Assembly (NCBI GenBank): GCA_024655945.1
Contig: JANLFK010000016.1
Location: forward strand, 29,652 to 93,651
Source of the DNA: a candidate division KSB1 bacterium
Lineage (GTDB): Bacteria; Zhuqueibacterota; Zhuqueibacteria; JANLFK01; Oleimicrobiaceae
Reading direction: 5' to 3'
Length of the DNA stretch: 64,000 bases
Shown: positions 9,056 to 18,230 of the stretch, piece after piece
How the letters are laid out: each line of letters begins with the position of its first letter
How positions within the stretch are numbered: the stretch's first letter is position 1
Notes under the pieces: generated by a model
What the model saw: only the letters and a program-made list of their open reading frames with translations
The model's database searches: none
What the model was told of the DNA's origin: nothing
Position numbers and translations under genes: made by a program

Positions 9056-9600
9056 TCACTTAGTCATCGGCCGACCCCAACCTCCGCTACCATCCGTTCC
9101 ACCTCCCGCAGCGCCCGTCCTCTCGCCGTAGCGCTGGTAGAGGCGAACTCTCGCCTCTGCGTCCACCAACACGACCAGCGGTACATAGTCCGCCCAGTAC
9201 AACCTCAGGAGCTCATGTCGAGGGTCTGCCGCCACCGGGAAGCGTAAGCCATGCCTTTGGGCAAATGAGGCCGTGGGCGCCTCGCCGTCGGCGCTGACCC
9301 CTATCATCTTCACCGCTGCCAGGCGCTCGGCAAACTCCTGCCACCCCCCGCGCTCTCCGCACATGAGGGACAACTCGTGTTGAAGAATATCAGCACCACC
9401 GGCCCTTTGGGTACGCTCACCCTTTCACCCTGCAGGGCCACCGCCTCGAAGCATGGCGCCCTCTCGCCCACCTTCAGTGGCTCCTGCCGCAAGAGCAGCC
9501 TGTGGGGGTAACGGTTCTCCAATCCCAACACCGCGGCCGCCATCAGCACCATGCCCAGGAGCGCACTGGCGGCGTAGTTGACAGGTTGACGGCGTTTCAC
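9056..9600 (-). pseudogene. TlpA-like thioredoxin-fold protein, frameshifted (cassette 1)
   Basis: Two overlapping frames make up one redoxin. The first (GTG at 9600) encodes a membrane anchor (ASALLGMVLMAAAVLGLE), a strand GPVVLIFFNTSCPSC with the CPSC redox motif, then runs out. The second, in another frame, resumes with WQEFAERLAAVKMIGVSADG, the FPVAADPRHELLRLYWADYVPLVVLVD half and the stop at 9056. The switch falls in a run of six G near 9350; adding one G restores a single frame. The intact protein would be a periplasm-facing disulfide oxidoreductase of about 180 aa. It lies 15 bp upstream of the propeller gene and downstream of the conserved cassette promoter. It is either a true pseudogene or a phase-variable gene; a base-calling error is the alternative. 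Confidence 0.7.
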
Positions 9601-9849
9601 TGGACCCTAAGCCGTATGAATGAGGCGCGGCCCCAGCCGCCTTCTGCACCTCGGGGAGGTCGACTGCGCTGTTGCCGCCGATCCTTGCCCGTATTCGTCT
9701 ACCCTGCAAACAGCCATTCCGTCGGGTGTGCCCCTCCGCGGTTTCCCCACCCGGCGACCCTCCAGACAAAAGGGGAGCCCCTCACCGCCGGCCCAGAGTC
9801 CATAGCGGCCGACGCATTCCGCATCGCGGGGCCGCGTCGTCTCGGCTGT

Positions 9850-9885
9850 AAGGTAAAAACTCGATTGCTGTCAAGTGTTTTTTGG
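9850..9885 (-). promoter_or_regulatory. Conserved cassette promoter region, copy 1
   Basis: On the minus strand CCAAAAAACACTTGACAG (9868-9885) is identical to 61235-61252 upstream of cassette 2. It is followed by C/A, AATCG, and then a second similar block around CCTTAC(A/G)GCC. TTGACA is a perfect -35; the -10 is not clear (TTACAG at 17 nt spacing). Confidence 0.6.
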
Positions 9886-10369
9886 AGCGGCAAAGGTGCA
9901 CAGTTAGCTGCCCCGGTATGTGAGCAGCCGGGGGTTAAGGGGTGGGGCATACCGTGAGGTTCGCGGGCTGTGAAGGGGTCTTGGTGGGAAGCGCAAATGC
10001 GGGTGTAATGGTCCTGGGCCTGAGCGACACCCCCCGCGGCAGAACCAGGGACGCGTTCGGCGCAATCGCTCACGCGCTGTCCCCAAGGTTGCCCACAAGG
10101 CACTGGTGCAGCCACCCGCAGGGGTTTCGTACATAGCGGCCTAGACGGGACAGTCAGATCCTGTCCAGCCCCTCAGGCAGATTCTGCCTCCGCAAGGGTG
10201 ACGCTGTCCCGGGCTGGCCGTGTACCAAGACCCGTAGAGTGCACTTTCGATCTTCCGCAGCCTTGCGGCAAATTGACGCCTGCAGGAAGGACGTGGCGAG
10301 GTAACCCCCTAAACCAGGATCCCGGCGGCGGACTGACTGCGCATGCCGTCGCACACTCTCGGTGCTGCC
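9886..10369. other. No gene recognised between cassette 1 and the nucleoside transporter
   Basis: No frame here has a ribosome site with family-like content. Two adjacent hairpins occur: GGACAG/CTGTCC (10148-10166) and AGGCAG/CTGCCT (10175-10189). They may mark the 3' end of the minus-strand nucleoside-transporter operon but lack T-tracts. The 9601-9849 stretch is the long leader of cassette 1, also without a convincing gene. Confidence 0.4.
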
Positions 10370-11686
10370 TCAATGCCCAACCCCGGTGAGAATTGCGCTT
10401 TTGCCCAAGAAGGTGCCCGCCACTGCAGCGGTTACCAGGCAAGCCAAGGTGGCGGCTACCAGGGCCCGAACTCCGAGAGAGGAGAGCTCGGCAGTACGGC
10501 GCGGCGCCAATGCCGCAATGCCGCCCACAAAAATGGCCAGCGAAGCCACATGGGCGAAGCCGCACAGCGCATAGGCGGCTATGACCGCAGAGCGCGGCTC
10601 ATGCAAAGCACCGGCGGCCAGCATGGCAGCCAGGTCCTGATACGACTGTACCTCCGTGGCCACAGTGCGCTCCCCGATGAGGCGAGCCACCGCCCAGGCG
10701 TCCCGCGGCGGCACACCCACCACCAAGGTGAAGGGGTAGAAGACCAAGCTCAGGAGACTGCGCAAGGACAGGTCAACTCTCGTGCCCAGGAGCTGGCTGA
10801 CCCAGTGCCCCAACTGCCCGAACACCAGGTCGACAAGGGCGACAAGGCCCAGAAAGGCGAGCAGGAGCGCGGCAATCCCCACCACCAGACGCACGCCGCC
10901 ATTGGCTCCGTTGATGATGGCCTCGATGATGTTGTGCTCCCGCTCATGGTGCGGCCGTACGGACACACCTAAAGTTGCCGGATGCTCAGTCTCGGGTACC
11001 ATCAGCTTTGCCATCACCAGAGCAGCAGGGGCCGAGATGATCGAGGCGGAGACCAGGTGACCGGCAATTGTCGGGAAATGGCTCTGCAGCACGAACACGT
11101 AGAGCGCCATCACGCTGGAGGCAATGGTGGCCATGCCGGCGGTGAGGATCGTGCAAAGCTCCGAGCGCGTCATGCCGTCCAAGTAGGGGCGGATGGTGAG
11201 CGCCGACTCGATGCCCACAAAGATGTTGCTGGCGGCGCACAATGATTCGGCACCGCTGATGCGCATCAATCTGGTGAACAGCGAGGCAAAGCCGCGGATC
11301 AGCCAGGGCATGACACCCAAGTAGTAGAAGGCACCCACCAGCGCCGCGAAAAAAACGATGGTGGGAAGCGCCTGAAAGGCAAGGAAGAACCCCAACGACG
11401 TCTCGCCAGCCGCGTCCGTGGTGCCAGGAGGCAGGGCCAAACGGCCGAAGAGAAACCTTGTGCCCGCCGAGGCGCTGTCAAGCACCTTCACGACGACGTC
11501 GTTGAGAAGCAGAAAGAGCTTCGCCCCCACGGGGACCTGGAATATGAAAAGCGCAAACAGAAGCTGCAGCCCGGTGCCCCAGAGGACCACTCGCCAGTTG
11601 ATGCGGCGACGCTGGGTGGACAGAAGCCAGGCCACGCCCATCAGCACAAATATGCCGCAAAAGCTGACCAGATTGTACGGTGACAT
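10370..11686 (-). CDS. nupC: NupC-type concentrative nucleoside transporter
   Basis: A 438-aa inner-membrane cation/nucleoside symporter of the CNT family. The ATG at 11686 has AAGGAG 8 nt upstream; upstream starts would sit on or before the ribosome site. It has an N-terminal bundle of helices (LVSFCGIFVLMGVAWLL), the family core ALPTIVFFAALVGAFYYLGVM, SGAESLCAASNIFVGIESALTIRPYL, and the C-terminal FVGGIAALAPRRTAELSSLGVRAL. The gene is 36 bp after aroM in a DUF917-aroM-transporter series on the minus strand. In that setting it probably imports the nucleoside-, pyrimidine- or hydantoin-like compound handled by the two upstream enzymes. The substrate is inferred, not shown. Confidence 0.9.
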   Translation of the reverse strand: MSPYNLVSFCGIFVLMGVAWLLSTQRRRINWRVVLWGTGLQLLFALFIFQVPVGAKLFLLLNDVVVKVLDSASAGTRFLFGRLALPPGTTDAAGETSLGFFLAFQALPTIVFFAALVGAFYYLGVMPWLIRGFASLFTRLMRISGAESLCAASNIFVGIESALTIRPYLDGMTRSELCTILTAGMATIASSVMALYVFVLQSHFPTIAGHLVSASIISAPAALVMAKLMVPETEHPATLGVSVRPHHEREHNIIEAIINGANGGVRLVVGIAALLLAFLGLVALVDLVFGQLGHWVSQLLGTRVDLSLRSLLSLVFYPFTLVVGVPPRDAWAVARLIGERTVATEVQSYQDLAAMLAAGALHEPRSAVIAAYALCGFAHVASLAIFVGGIAALAPRRTAELSSLGVRALVAATLACLVTAAVAGTFLGKSAILTGVGH

Positions 11687-11722
11687 GCTCATCACTCCTT
11701 GACGCACATGGTTTCCAAGAAT

Positions 11723-12421
11723 TCACCCAGACTGCGGCGCGAATGCGGCTACGAAAGCGCTCAGCACGGCGGCCAGGACCAGCCGCGGCGAGAGCACCGG
11801 CACGTGCAAGGCCCTGGCCAGCTGCTGCTGCGTGGCGCGGCCATAGCCCATGCAATTTAAAACGACAAGCGCCAAGTCGTCGCGGCGGAGTTGCTCAACG
11901 AGGCAGCAAAGCTGCGCAGGGGACGGGTCATAAGGAGGGAGTGTGGCGACCACCAGTTGCCTGCCCGGCCCGTGCCAGCCCTGGGAGGCGTCCGCCACTT
12001 GCGACTCCTCCGGTACCACCACCGCCAGCGTGCCTCGTGTGAGCAAGGCACTTGCTGCGGCGCGAAGCAGCTGGGCGGGGCGAAAGAGCGTACGCTCCGA
12101 CCTAAGAAGCTCGAAATCGGCCGTGCAGAGCAGTACACTCGCAGCCACCCCGGCCTGTTCCACACGCCGCACGCAATCGTCGAGCAGCGGTGCTATGCCC
12201 GCGGTACTCACCCTCACCGCCGAGCCGTCGCGCAGGCGGGTCACCAAGGCGGGCTCCCCTGGGCGCGGAGCGAGCGCCGCAATGTGCTGTGGCGCAAGCT
12301 GATCCAGCGCCCCTGCTTCGACAAACTCCACGGCCTGCAGTTCCGGGGTGAGGAGCTCGCCGAAGATATCCGGCCGCGGGGATTGACCTATGGTTATCGC
12401 ACCGATACGAATGGTGTCCAC
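11723..12421 (-). CDS. AroM family protein
   Basis: A 232-aa soluble protein opening with IRIGAITIGQSPRPD, the hallmark of the AroM family, followed by an Asp/Glu-racemase-like layout with CTADFELL in the middle and LVVLNCMGYGRA near the C-terminus. The two Cys positions are where racemase-superfamily members keep catalytic thiols. The biochemical role of AroM is not established; its name comes from regulation with aroL in enterobacteria. It starts 12 bp after the DUF917 gene and precedes a nucleoside transporter. AroM and DUF917 proteins often occur together, which points to catabolism of an amino-acid, hydantoin or related ring compound rather than aromatic biosynthesis. Confidence 0.85.
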   Translation of the reverse strand: MDTIRIGAITIGQSPRPDIFGELLTPELQAVEFVEAGALDQLAPQHIAALAPRPGEPALVTRLRDGSAVRVSTAGIAPLLDDCVRRVEQAGVAASVLLCTADFELLRSERTLFRPAQLLRAAASALLTRGTLAVVVPEESQVADASQGWHGPGRQLVVATLPPYDPSPAQLCCLVEQLRRDDLALVVLNCMGYGRATQQQLARALHVPVLSPRLVLAAVLSAFVAAFAPQSG

Positions 12422-12433
12422 TCGGCCATGCTC

Positions 12434-13528
12434 TCATTGCGGCCCTTGGCAGAGGGCGTGCGGCGTCGGCCGCAACTCCTTGCCAATTGCCCTCTCAACC
12501 CGCTCGTACAAGCCGGCATCTCTCATGCCAGAGCCGAGGATGAGTCTGTCCCAGGGGATGGTGATGAGGGCCACCCTTTGGCCTGGCGCGATGGCTGCGG
12601 TGGTGAGCGGGCATCCCTCCTCACACGCAAGTGTGGCGATGAGGTCAGGAAACGTGGCCAGCCGCTCGCCCGCGCATTCGATGGTCATGTACTCGTTCCA
12701 AAAGGAGAGCTCGTATTCGCTCTTGTTGGAGGTGACCAGGACACTGCCCACGTCGAACCCTCCCGCCGTGCGTCTCCCGACCCGGGTTACCTCTCCGACG
12801 TCCACCGTCCTTGCACCGGCCTCGGCCGAAAGCGCTTGCAACTTTGCGCTGAGTCCTGGGGCATCGTGCAGGATGGCGCCGAGCCGGATGGCTTGGCAAA
12901 TGGCGCCCACTGCCGCATGCTGCCCGACATAGGAGGCAGGCACCGGGTTGCGCGCCACGGCGACCATACCTCCCGCCCTGACGGCCGCCTGCCGCACGCC
13001 CGCCGACACCTCCTCGAGGGAGCCCGAGTAGAATTCTTCGACGAGGCGGCCTCGCTGCGCATACCCACCCACAGCAGCCGCGCATGCGCGGTATTCCCCC
13101 CGGCGATGCAGACCCATCGACCCCATCAGCCCCAAGGGATGAGCTCGTCCATTGCAAGGGGCGTCCAGCACTGGGATGCCTAACACCGCGGACTGGTACC
13201 ACCCATTCACAGTGGCAAAGCCGCCGTTTTCCGAGGTGATGAGCGCGTCTATTGCCATTCGGCTCCTGTCTCTGAGGATTTCCACTGCCCGCACAAGGTG
13301 CTCGGGGGTAACCCACCGCTCCGGCGCCGCAGGCGCGCCCACCAACGACACGGTGACCACGATCGCCTCCGGCGGCAGTTCTTCGATCCCCCGCAAGGCT
13401 ACCGACCCGCGCGCCAGCGCAGCCCGGCCAAGAGCCATCCCCTCCGCCAGCGAACCGCCGCCACCGCCGCCCAAAAGGCCTCCACCAAGGACTGCACGCT
13501 CAACTATCTCTTCAGTGATGCAGAACAA
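12434..13528 (-). CDS. DUF917 family protein (S-methyl-thiohydantoin desulfurase-like)
   Basis: A 364-aa protein with the Gly-rich opening GGGLLGGGGGGSLAEG, then GAPAAPERWVTPEHLVRAVEIL, NGGFATVNGWYQSAVLGIPVLDAPCNGRAHPLGLMGSMGL and a C-terminal domain with DLIATLACEEGCPLTTAAIAPGQRVALITIPWDRLILG, all typical of DUF917. Some family members are described as hydantoin-related desulfurases or hydrolases. It is first in a tight operon with AroM (12 bp) and a CNT transporter. The window shows no other hydantoinase gene. The substrate is unknown. Confidence 0.85.
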   Translation of the reverse strand: MFCITEEIVERAVLGGGLLGGGGGGSLAEGMALGRAALARGSVALRGIEELPPEAIVVTVSLVGAPAAPERWVTPEHLVRAVEILRDRSRMAIDALITSENGGFATVNGWYQSAVLGIPVLDAPCNGRAHPLGLMGSMGLHRRGEYRACAAAVGGYAQRGRLVEEFYSGSLEEVSAGVRQAAVRAGGMVAVARNPVPASYVGQHAAVGAICQAIRLGAILHDAPGLSAKLQALSAEAGARTVDVGEVTRVGRRTAGGFDVGSVLVTSNKSEYELSFWNEYMTIECAGERLATFPDLIATLACEEGCPLTTAAIAPGQRVALITIPWDRLILGSGMRDAGLYERVERAIGKELRPTPHALCQGPQ

Positions 13529-13562
13529 AGCCTTTGGGTCCTCGCACCGACTGGATGGTCGC

Positions 13563-14258
13563 TCAGTTCTCCCTCAGCTCAAGACCAAGTTCCGGCTCTG
13601 GAGCCTCCCGGGCAGCGTGGGCAAGGGCGCGCCGTGCCGGCAGATAGAGGTTCCACAGCAGCCCGAAGAAGGCGGCCTTCTGCAGCAAGGTCTGCGCTGG
13701 ACGATTGGCAAAAAACATGGCTGCATAGAGGTAGAGAAAAAGGTGGTTTGCCACCACTGTGGGATAGAACCAGAAGCAACGGGCGTAGCGGCGCGTCTCG
13801 TAGAGAAGCACAAAGCCCAGGAGCCAAAACGAGGTGGTCATGAGGCCGGCGCCCATGCGGTGCACAGGGTCATGCGTGGCGCATGGCGCCATGGTCACTA
13901 TGAGTCCAACGGCTGCCAGCAGGAAGAGGGAAGCCACAACCCGCAGAAGGAGCCTACTCCCGCTCCACCAGCTCAGCCGGGCTAACCGCAGGCAGACGAA
14001 CGAGGAAAAGAGGAGGTTGACCTCGAATGTCAGCATGCCGCGCTGATTGGGGAGACCGCCACTGGTAGAAGGGTTGCCCAACCAGCTCAGAGGGTGGCTG
14101 ACCACGTCAAAGCGCTCGCCATAGAGCAGCGCTGAGGCTGGGATAGCTATGAGGTTACTCCAGAAAAGGAGCCTTATCCAGCGGAAAGACTCCCTGGGCA
14201 ACTCCTGCTCCGGGCCGGAACGAAGTGCTCTTTCTCGACGCTGCTTCCATCGGTACAT
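13563..14258 (-). CDS. Multi-pass membrane protein of unknown function
   Basis: About 231 aa from the ATG at 14258. A longer frame reaches 14354, but only with a TTG start set too close to its AGGAGG. There are six probable membrane helices (LLFWSNLIAIPASALLYG, LLFSSFVCLRLA, LLRVVASLFLLAAVGLIVTMA, MTTSFWLLGFVLLY, FYPTVVANHLFLYLYAAMFF, AAFFGLLWNLYLPA). Loops carry SHPLSWLGNPSTSGGLPNQRG and CATHDPVHRMGAG. The conserved His/Asp in these loops and the topology recall DUF998/Frag1-like proteins, but I cannot assign a function. It lies 34 bp upstream of the DUF917 gene on the same strand and may be part of that transcript. Confidence 0.6.
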   Translation of the reverse strand: MYRWKQRRERALRSGPEQELPRESFRWIRLLFWSNLIAIPASALLYGERFDVVSHPLSWLGNPSTSGGLPNQRGMLTFEVNLLFSSFVCLRLARLSWWSGSRLLLRVVASLFLLAAVGLIVTMAPCATHDPVHRMGAGLMTTSFWLLGFVLLYETRRYARCFWFYPTVVANHLFLYLYAAMFFANRPAQTLLQKAAFFGLLWNLYLPARRALAHAAREAPEPELGLELREN

Positions 14259-14467
14259 GGCAATCCTCACGTTTCTTGCCCGACGCCGTTTATGCTCCTC
14301 AGTGGAGCTGACCGAGGGCGACTTTCTTTTGCCATCGGCCCACGGAAAGTGCAAGACCTCCTATGGCCCAGCGCCTTCGCAGCGCGCGAAGCCATGTGCA
14401 ATCCCATGACTCAGGCCTGAGGCAGCGGACCCTACTGCTGCATCCTGGACAGCGAAAACGGTGGCTC

Positions 14468-16838
14468 TCACTGCTCGCCCTCCTCGATGCACGGCCTGGA
14501 ACTCATGGTCAACCGCAGCTTACCTCCCTGAACAATGGACTCGTGCAATAGGTAGGTTTTCTTGTACACACGACCGTTCAGCCTCACTCGGCCCACGTAG
14601 ACGTTCCGCCGACCGTTGTTGGGCGCTGCGACGGTAAAGCTCCTGCCGTTGGCCAGATGGATCGTGGCCCGCTTGAAAAGCGGGCTTCCCAGCACGTAGG
14701 AGGGATGTCCAGGGCATAGCGGATAGAGGCCCAACGCGCTGAAGATGTACCAGGCGGACATCTCGCCGTTGTCCTCGTCGCCGCAGAAACCTTCTGGCCC
14801 TGGGCCATAGAGTTCCTCCAGCACGCGGCGCACCCAATACTGCGTCTTCCAGGGTGCCCCTGCGGCAGCGAAGAGGTAGAGCACGTGGTGGCTCGGCTGG
14901 TTGGAGTGGGCGTACTGGCCAAAATCCACCGCCGCCATCTCGGTCATCTCGTGGATCTCGCCGTTGTAGGAGCCGACGTCAAAGTAGGGCGGGGTGGCTA
15001 GAAGGGTGTCGAGCTTTGTTAGAAAGTGCTCTCTGCCTCCCATGAGTTCGATCAGGCCGGCCGGGTCATGTGGCACCGCCCAGCCACATTGCCACACGCC
15101 GCCTTCCACGTAGGGGCCTCCCCAGGCGAACTGGTCGAAGGGCGTCACCCATGAGCCACCCGCATTTCGTCCCCGCAGAGAGCCTACGGCGGGGTCAAAG
15201 ACGTTCTTGTAGTTGAACGCCCTGGCGATGAGCAGCTGATAGTCTTCGTTGCGGCCAAGCCCCTTCGCCACCTGGGCGATGCAGAAGTCGTTGTAGGCAA
15301 AGTCCAGAGTGCGAGAAACGCTCTCCTCGACGAGGTCGGCAGGGACGTACCCCAGGCGAAGGTAGTGTTCCAGTCCCTTGCGTCCCACCGCGCCGTCGCT
15401 GGCCCCCGCTTGCCAGGCGTGCTTGTGCATACCCTCGTAGGCGGTTTCCATGTCAAAGGAGCGGATCCCTTTCACAAAGGCGTCGGCGATGATGGCGTCG
15501 ATGTGCGTGCCGATCATACAGGAGCGATAGCCCGGGCTGGCCCATTTCGGGAACCAACCGCCCTCCTTGTAGGCGTTCGTCCATCCTTGGATGATTTCCG
15601 CCAGTCGCTCCGGGAAAAGAATGCTGAGCAGGGGGTATTGGGTGCGGTACACGTCCCAAGGCCCCTGATCGGTGTAGAGTACCCCGGGGTGGAGCGCGCC
15701 GTCATACGGGCTGCGATGCACGACTTCGCCAGAGGGCCGGAGTTCATGCCAGGCATGGGGGAAGAGCACCGTACGATAGAGCGCCGAGTAGAAAGTGCGT
15801 GCCTGGTCTTCCGTGGCCCCTTCGATGTCGATGACGCCCAAGAGTTCGCTCCACACGTCGTGGCCTTGCCATAACTTCGTCAAAAGAGCGCCCGCCGAGT
15901 TCTTGGGCAAGATTGTACTCTGCTTGTTCCCAGTCGATGAAGGAGGTGCCCACGCGCACGTCCACCACACCGTTCGCCGGCGGCTGGAGGCCGACATACG
16001 CCCCAAGCCCATCGCCGGTCGCAGTTGTCGCGCCCTGGGAGGTTTCTTGGCCGCAGAAGAAACCGGACTCGTCCGGCATGAGCGGACAGTCGAAGGAGAT
16101 CACGAAGTAGGCGGCAAAGTCATCAGGCACCCCGCCGCTGTTTGCGGTAGTGTACCCCCGCAATCGACGCGCCTGGAAGTCGAAAGCAAGATGCGATATG
16201 CGGGCAAAGGGGTGGACGATGAGCCGACACGGCTGCCCAGGCGGAAACGTCAGACGCAGCACGGCACAGCGCTCCGTCGGCGTAAGCTCCAGGGTCACGC
16301 GATAGCGACCCAGATAGGTTTTGAAATAGTGCAGAAGATACACGGTGTGATCAGGACGGAACACCGAAGTTCTCTGGCGCACGTCTGGGAGCAAGCGGCC
16401 GGTTTGAGGCATCAGCACAAACTGGCCATAGTCACCAATCCAGGGGCTGGGCTGCCTGGTGGCGCGAATGCCCTGCAATTGCCGCCCTGCCGGATGGGAG
16501 AACCATCGCCCCTCGGAGGTCTGCGGGCTCCAGCAGGTCATGGCGAAGGGACGGCTGATCAGAGGCAGGGTATTGCCGTGGGAGAAGGTGAACTCTGAAG
16601 CAGTGCCTTGCAGCGGATTGACCAGGCTCACGCGTTCCACTGCAGCAACGTCGATGTGAGGCATGCGGTTCTCCTCCGCGCGGGCTCCAGAAGCAGCCGC
16701 GTGCTGCCAAGACAGGCTCCCAACCGTCAGCAAGAGGAAGGCGGTCACAGACGCGCGCACAGGCCACAAGTTCCGTGGATGAGGAGCCAGCATCGCGCCT
16801 GCCCGACTATCCGTGCCGCGCCATTTCGCTCGCGCCAT
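14468..16838 (-). pseudogene. GH92 alpha-mannosidase, interrupted by one frameshift
   Basis: The ATG at 16838 has GAGAGG 7 nt upstream and begins a protein with a secretion signal (ASVTAFLLLTVGSLSWQHAAA). The N-terminal beta-sandwich of GH92 is clear (NPLQGTASEFTFSHGNTLPLISRPFAMTCWSPQT, DYGQFVLMPQTG). Near 15880 the frame changes after GRSFDEVM; the C-terminal catalytic part continues in a second frame with WSELLGVIDIEGATEDQARTFYSALYRTVLFPHAWHE, TDQGPWDVYRTQYPLL, GGWFPKWASPGY, MIGTHIDAIIADAF and GLYPLCPGHPSYVLGSPLF. One extra base around 15875-15885 explains the break. Intact GH92 enzymes are Ca-dependent exo-alpha-mannosidases of about 750 aa, which fits the joined length. It may be a real pseudogene or a single sequence error, since both halves are otherwise well preserved. 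Confidence 0.8.
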
Positions 16839-16849
16839 AGGTGTACCTC

Positions 16850-17392
16850 TCAATGGTCAGCAAGGTGGAGGACCGCATGCTTGAGGGTGTACGTGCGCAG
16901 GCCCGGAGCTCCGGCGAGTTGCGCTATCTGTTGCACCTGGGCAGTGGAGAGACGATGCTCAAGGGGTGGACCGTGGTCTTCCTCTACGAATGGCCACTCC
17001 AGGACAACCACCCGCAATCTGGCGGTCCGCCACGCCTGGGCAAAGGTGAGCACCGCATCGTCGCTCTCATGCAATAGGAGGCCGAGAAACGCAATGTCCA
17101 CGGCGCCCGGGCGAAAGGGGAGCGCCTCGGCCACGGCGAGGGCGTAGCGCCCTTCGGGAAAAAGGCTCCCGGCTGCACTGAGCATCTCCGGCCGCACGTC
17201 GATGCCGTAGGCGCGGAGACCACGCCGGGCAAAGGCTTCGGCGAAAACTGCCGAGCCCACTCCCACGTCCAACACACTGCGCGCATCAATCCTTCGCAAA
17301 GAGAGGTCCACGACCCGTTCCACCTCCAGCAGTGCCAGTCGCTCGGGGTTGCGCAACCTCTCCACTTCACCAGCGTACCGTCGTTCGTGCAT
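16850..17392 (-). CDS. Class I SAM-dependent methyltransferase
   Basis: A 180-aa Rossmann methyltransferase. Motif I is VLDVGVGSAVFAEAFARRG (~40-58), followed by the acidic end of strand 2 (AYGIDVRPEML) and motif IV-like VDIAFLGLLLHESDD. AAGGA lies 5 nt before the ATG. It is shorter than most family members and lacks an obvious substrate domain, so the target is unknown. It stops 11 bp before the GH92 start and may be co-transcribed with it. Confidence 0.8.
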   Translation of the reverse strand: MHERRYAGEVERLRNPERLALLEVERVVDLSLRRIDARSVLDVGVGSAVFAEAFARRGLRAYGIDVRPEMLSAAGSLFPEGRYALAVAEALPFRPGAVDIAFLGLLLHESDDAVLTFAQAWRTARLRVVVLEWPFVEEDHGPPLEHRLSTAQVQQIAQLAGAPGLRTYTLKHAVLHLADH

Positions 17393-17458
17393 GTGGATCC
17401 TTTTCTCTCGGTTTGCCTCCAGTGTTCTACCTTCTCCGCAGAGGAACTTGTGGCGGGC

Positions 17459-18175
17459 TCAGCCTTGCCGCGAGCGCAGCAGCCGTTGCCAGAAGGGCTT
17501 GTACAGAAAGCTGCGTCCGTCCAGCGCGCACAAGCGCTCGAACATCGGCTTGGTGACCGTGAACAGCAGCAGGTCCCGGGGCAAGTGCTGGCGCATGGCG
17601 ATGTCTGTGCCCGCAATTGCCGCCTGCGCTCTGCTGAGATCGGGGAACAGGGCTACCAGCTGGCTGCACCCCGATCCGAAAGAGGCGAGCACCGGAGGTG
17701 GCTCGTAAGGCGCCGCGTGGTAATGGGCGCCGATGATGAGCAGGCTAAGCTGGTCAGGGTCGACCAGGAAGCTCACCGTGTTGAGGTATGAGTAGGCCTC
17801 GGGGCGGAGCGGGCCGACAAATACGTTGCCGTGCTGCGGCTGGAAAGACGTCGCAGCCTGCAACCATTGTTCCATGAGTTCGCTGCTGGCTGTCAGCCCC
17901 TCTTCTTCGACGAGGAACTTCACAAACTCTTCTCGCGAACGAGTGGTGAGGCCAAAGAGCCACCGTCCGGCACCGCCACATCCATAACGCTCTGCGTTCA
18001 AGTGAACGAACTGCCCTTTCAGCCAGCTCCCGTAGAAGGAAAAGAGGCATGTCCGGGTGCCTGGTTCCGGCTGCACCGTCGGTGCGAACAGGGCAGGGTC
18101 GGGCGCATCGTAGAGGCCGATGAGCGGGAGCTGCGATCTGGCCGCCTGGAGAAGGCGGCTGGCGTCTGGCTGCAT
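17459..18175 (-). CDS. DUF169 family protein
   Basis: 238 aa from the ATG at 18175 (GGAG 5 nt upstream; the frame stays open further but without family-like sequence). It carries the DUF169 pattern: GNVFVGPLRPEAYSYLNTVSFLVDPDQLSLLIIGAHY, FGSGCSQLVALFPD, AIAGTDIAMRQHLPRDLLLFTVTKPMFERLCALDGRSFLYKPFW. Cys residues in YGCGGAGRW and GSGCSQ are conserved in the family and could bind a metal or cluster. The function of DUF169 is not known. It lies 55 bp downstream of the FMN-binding/flavin-reductase gene, hinting at a redox role. Confidence 0.8.
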   Translation of the reverse strand: MQPDASRLLQAARSQLPLIGLYDAPDPALFAPTVQPEPGTRTCLFSFYGSWLKGQFVHLNAERYGCGGAGRWLFGLTTRSREEFVKFLVEEEGLTASSELMEQWLQAATSFQPQHGNVFVGPLRPEAYSYLNTVSFLVDPDQLSLLIIGAHYHAAPYEPPPVLASFGSGCSQLVALFPDLSRAQAAIAGTDIAMRQHLPRDLLLFTVTKPMFERLCALDGRSFLYKPFWQRLLRSRQG

Positions 18176-18230
18176 GGTGACTCCACGGTCTGTGCGCTTG
18201 CAGTGTTCGGCGCGGCAGGCTCGCGAAGGC

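Noticed and set aside
11891..13183. 430-codon plus-strand frame across aroM and DUF917
   Set aside because: Both families are clear on the minus strand; the plus frame is Arg/His-rich without motifs.
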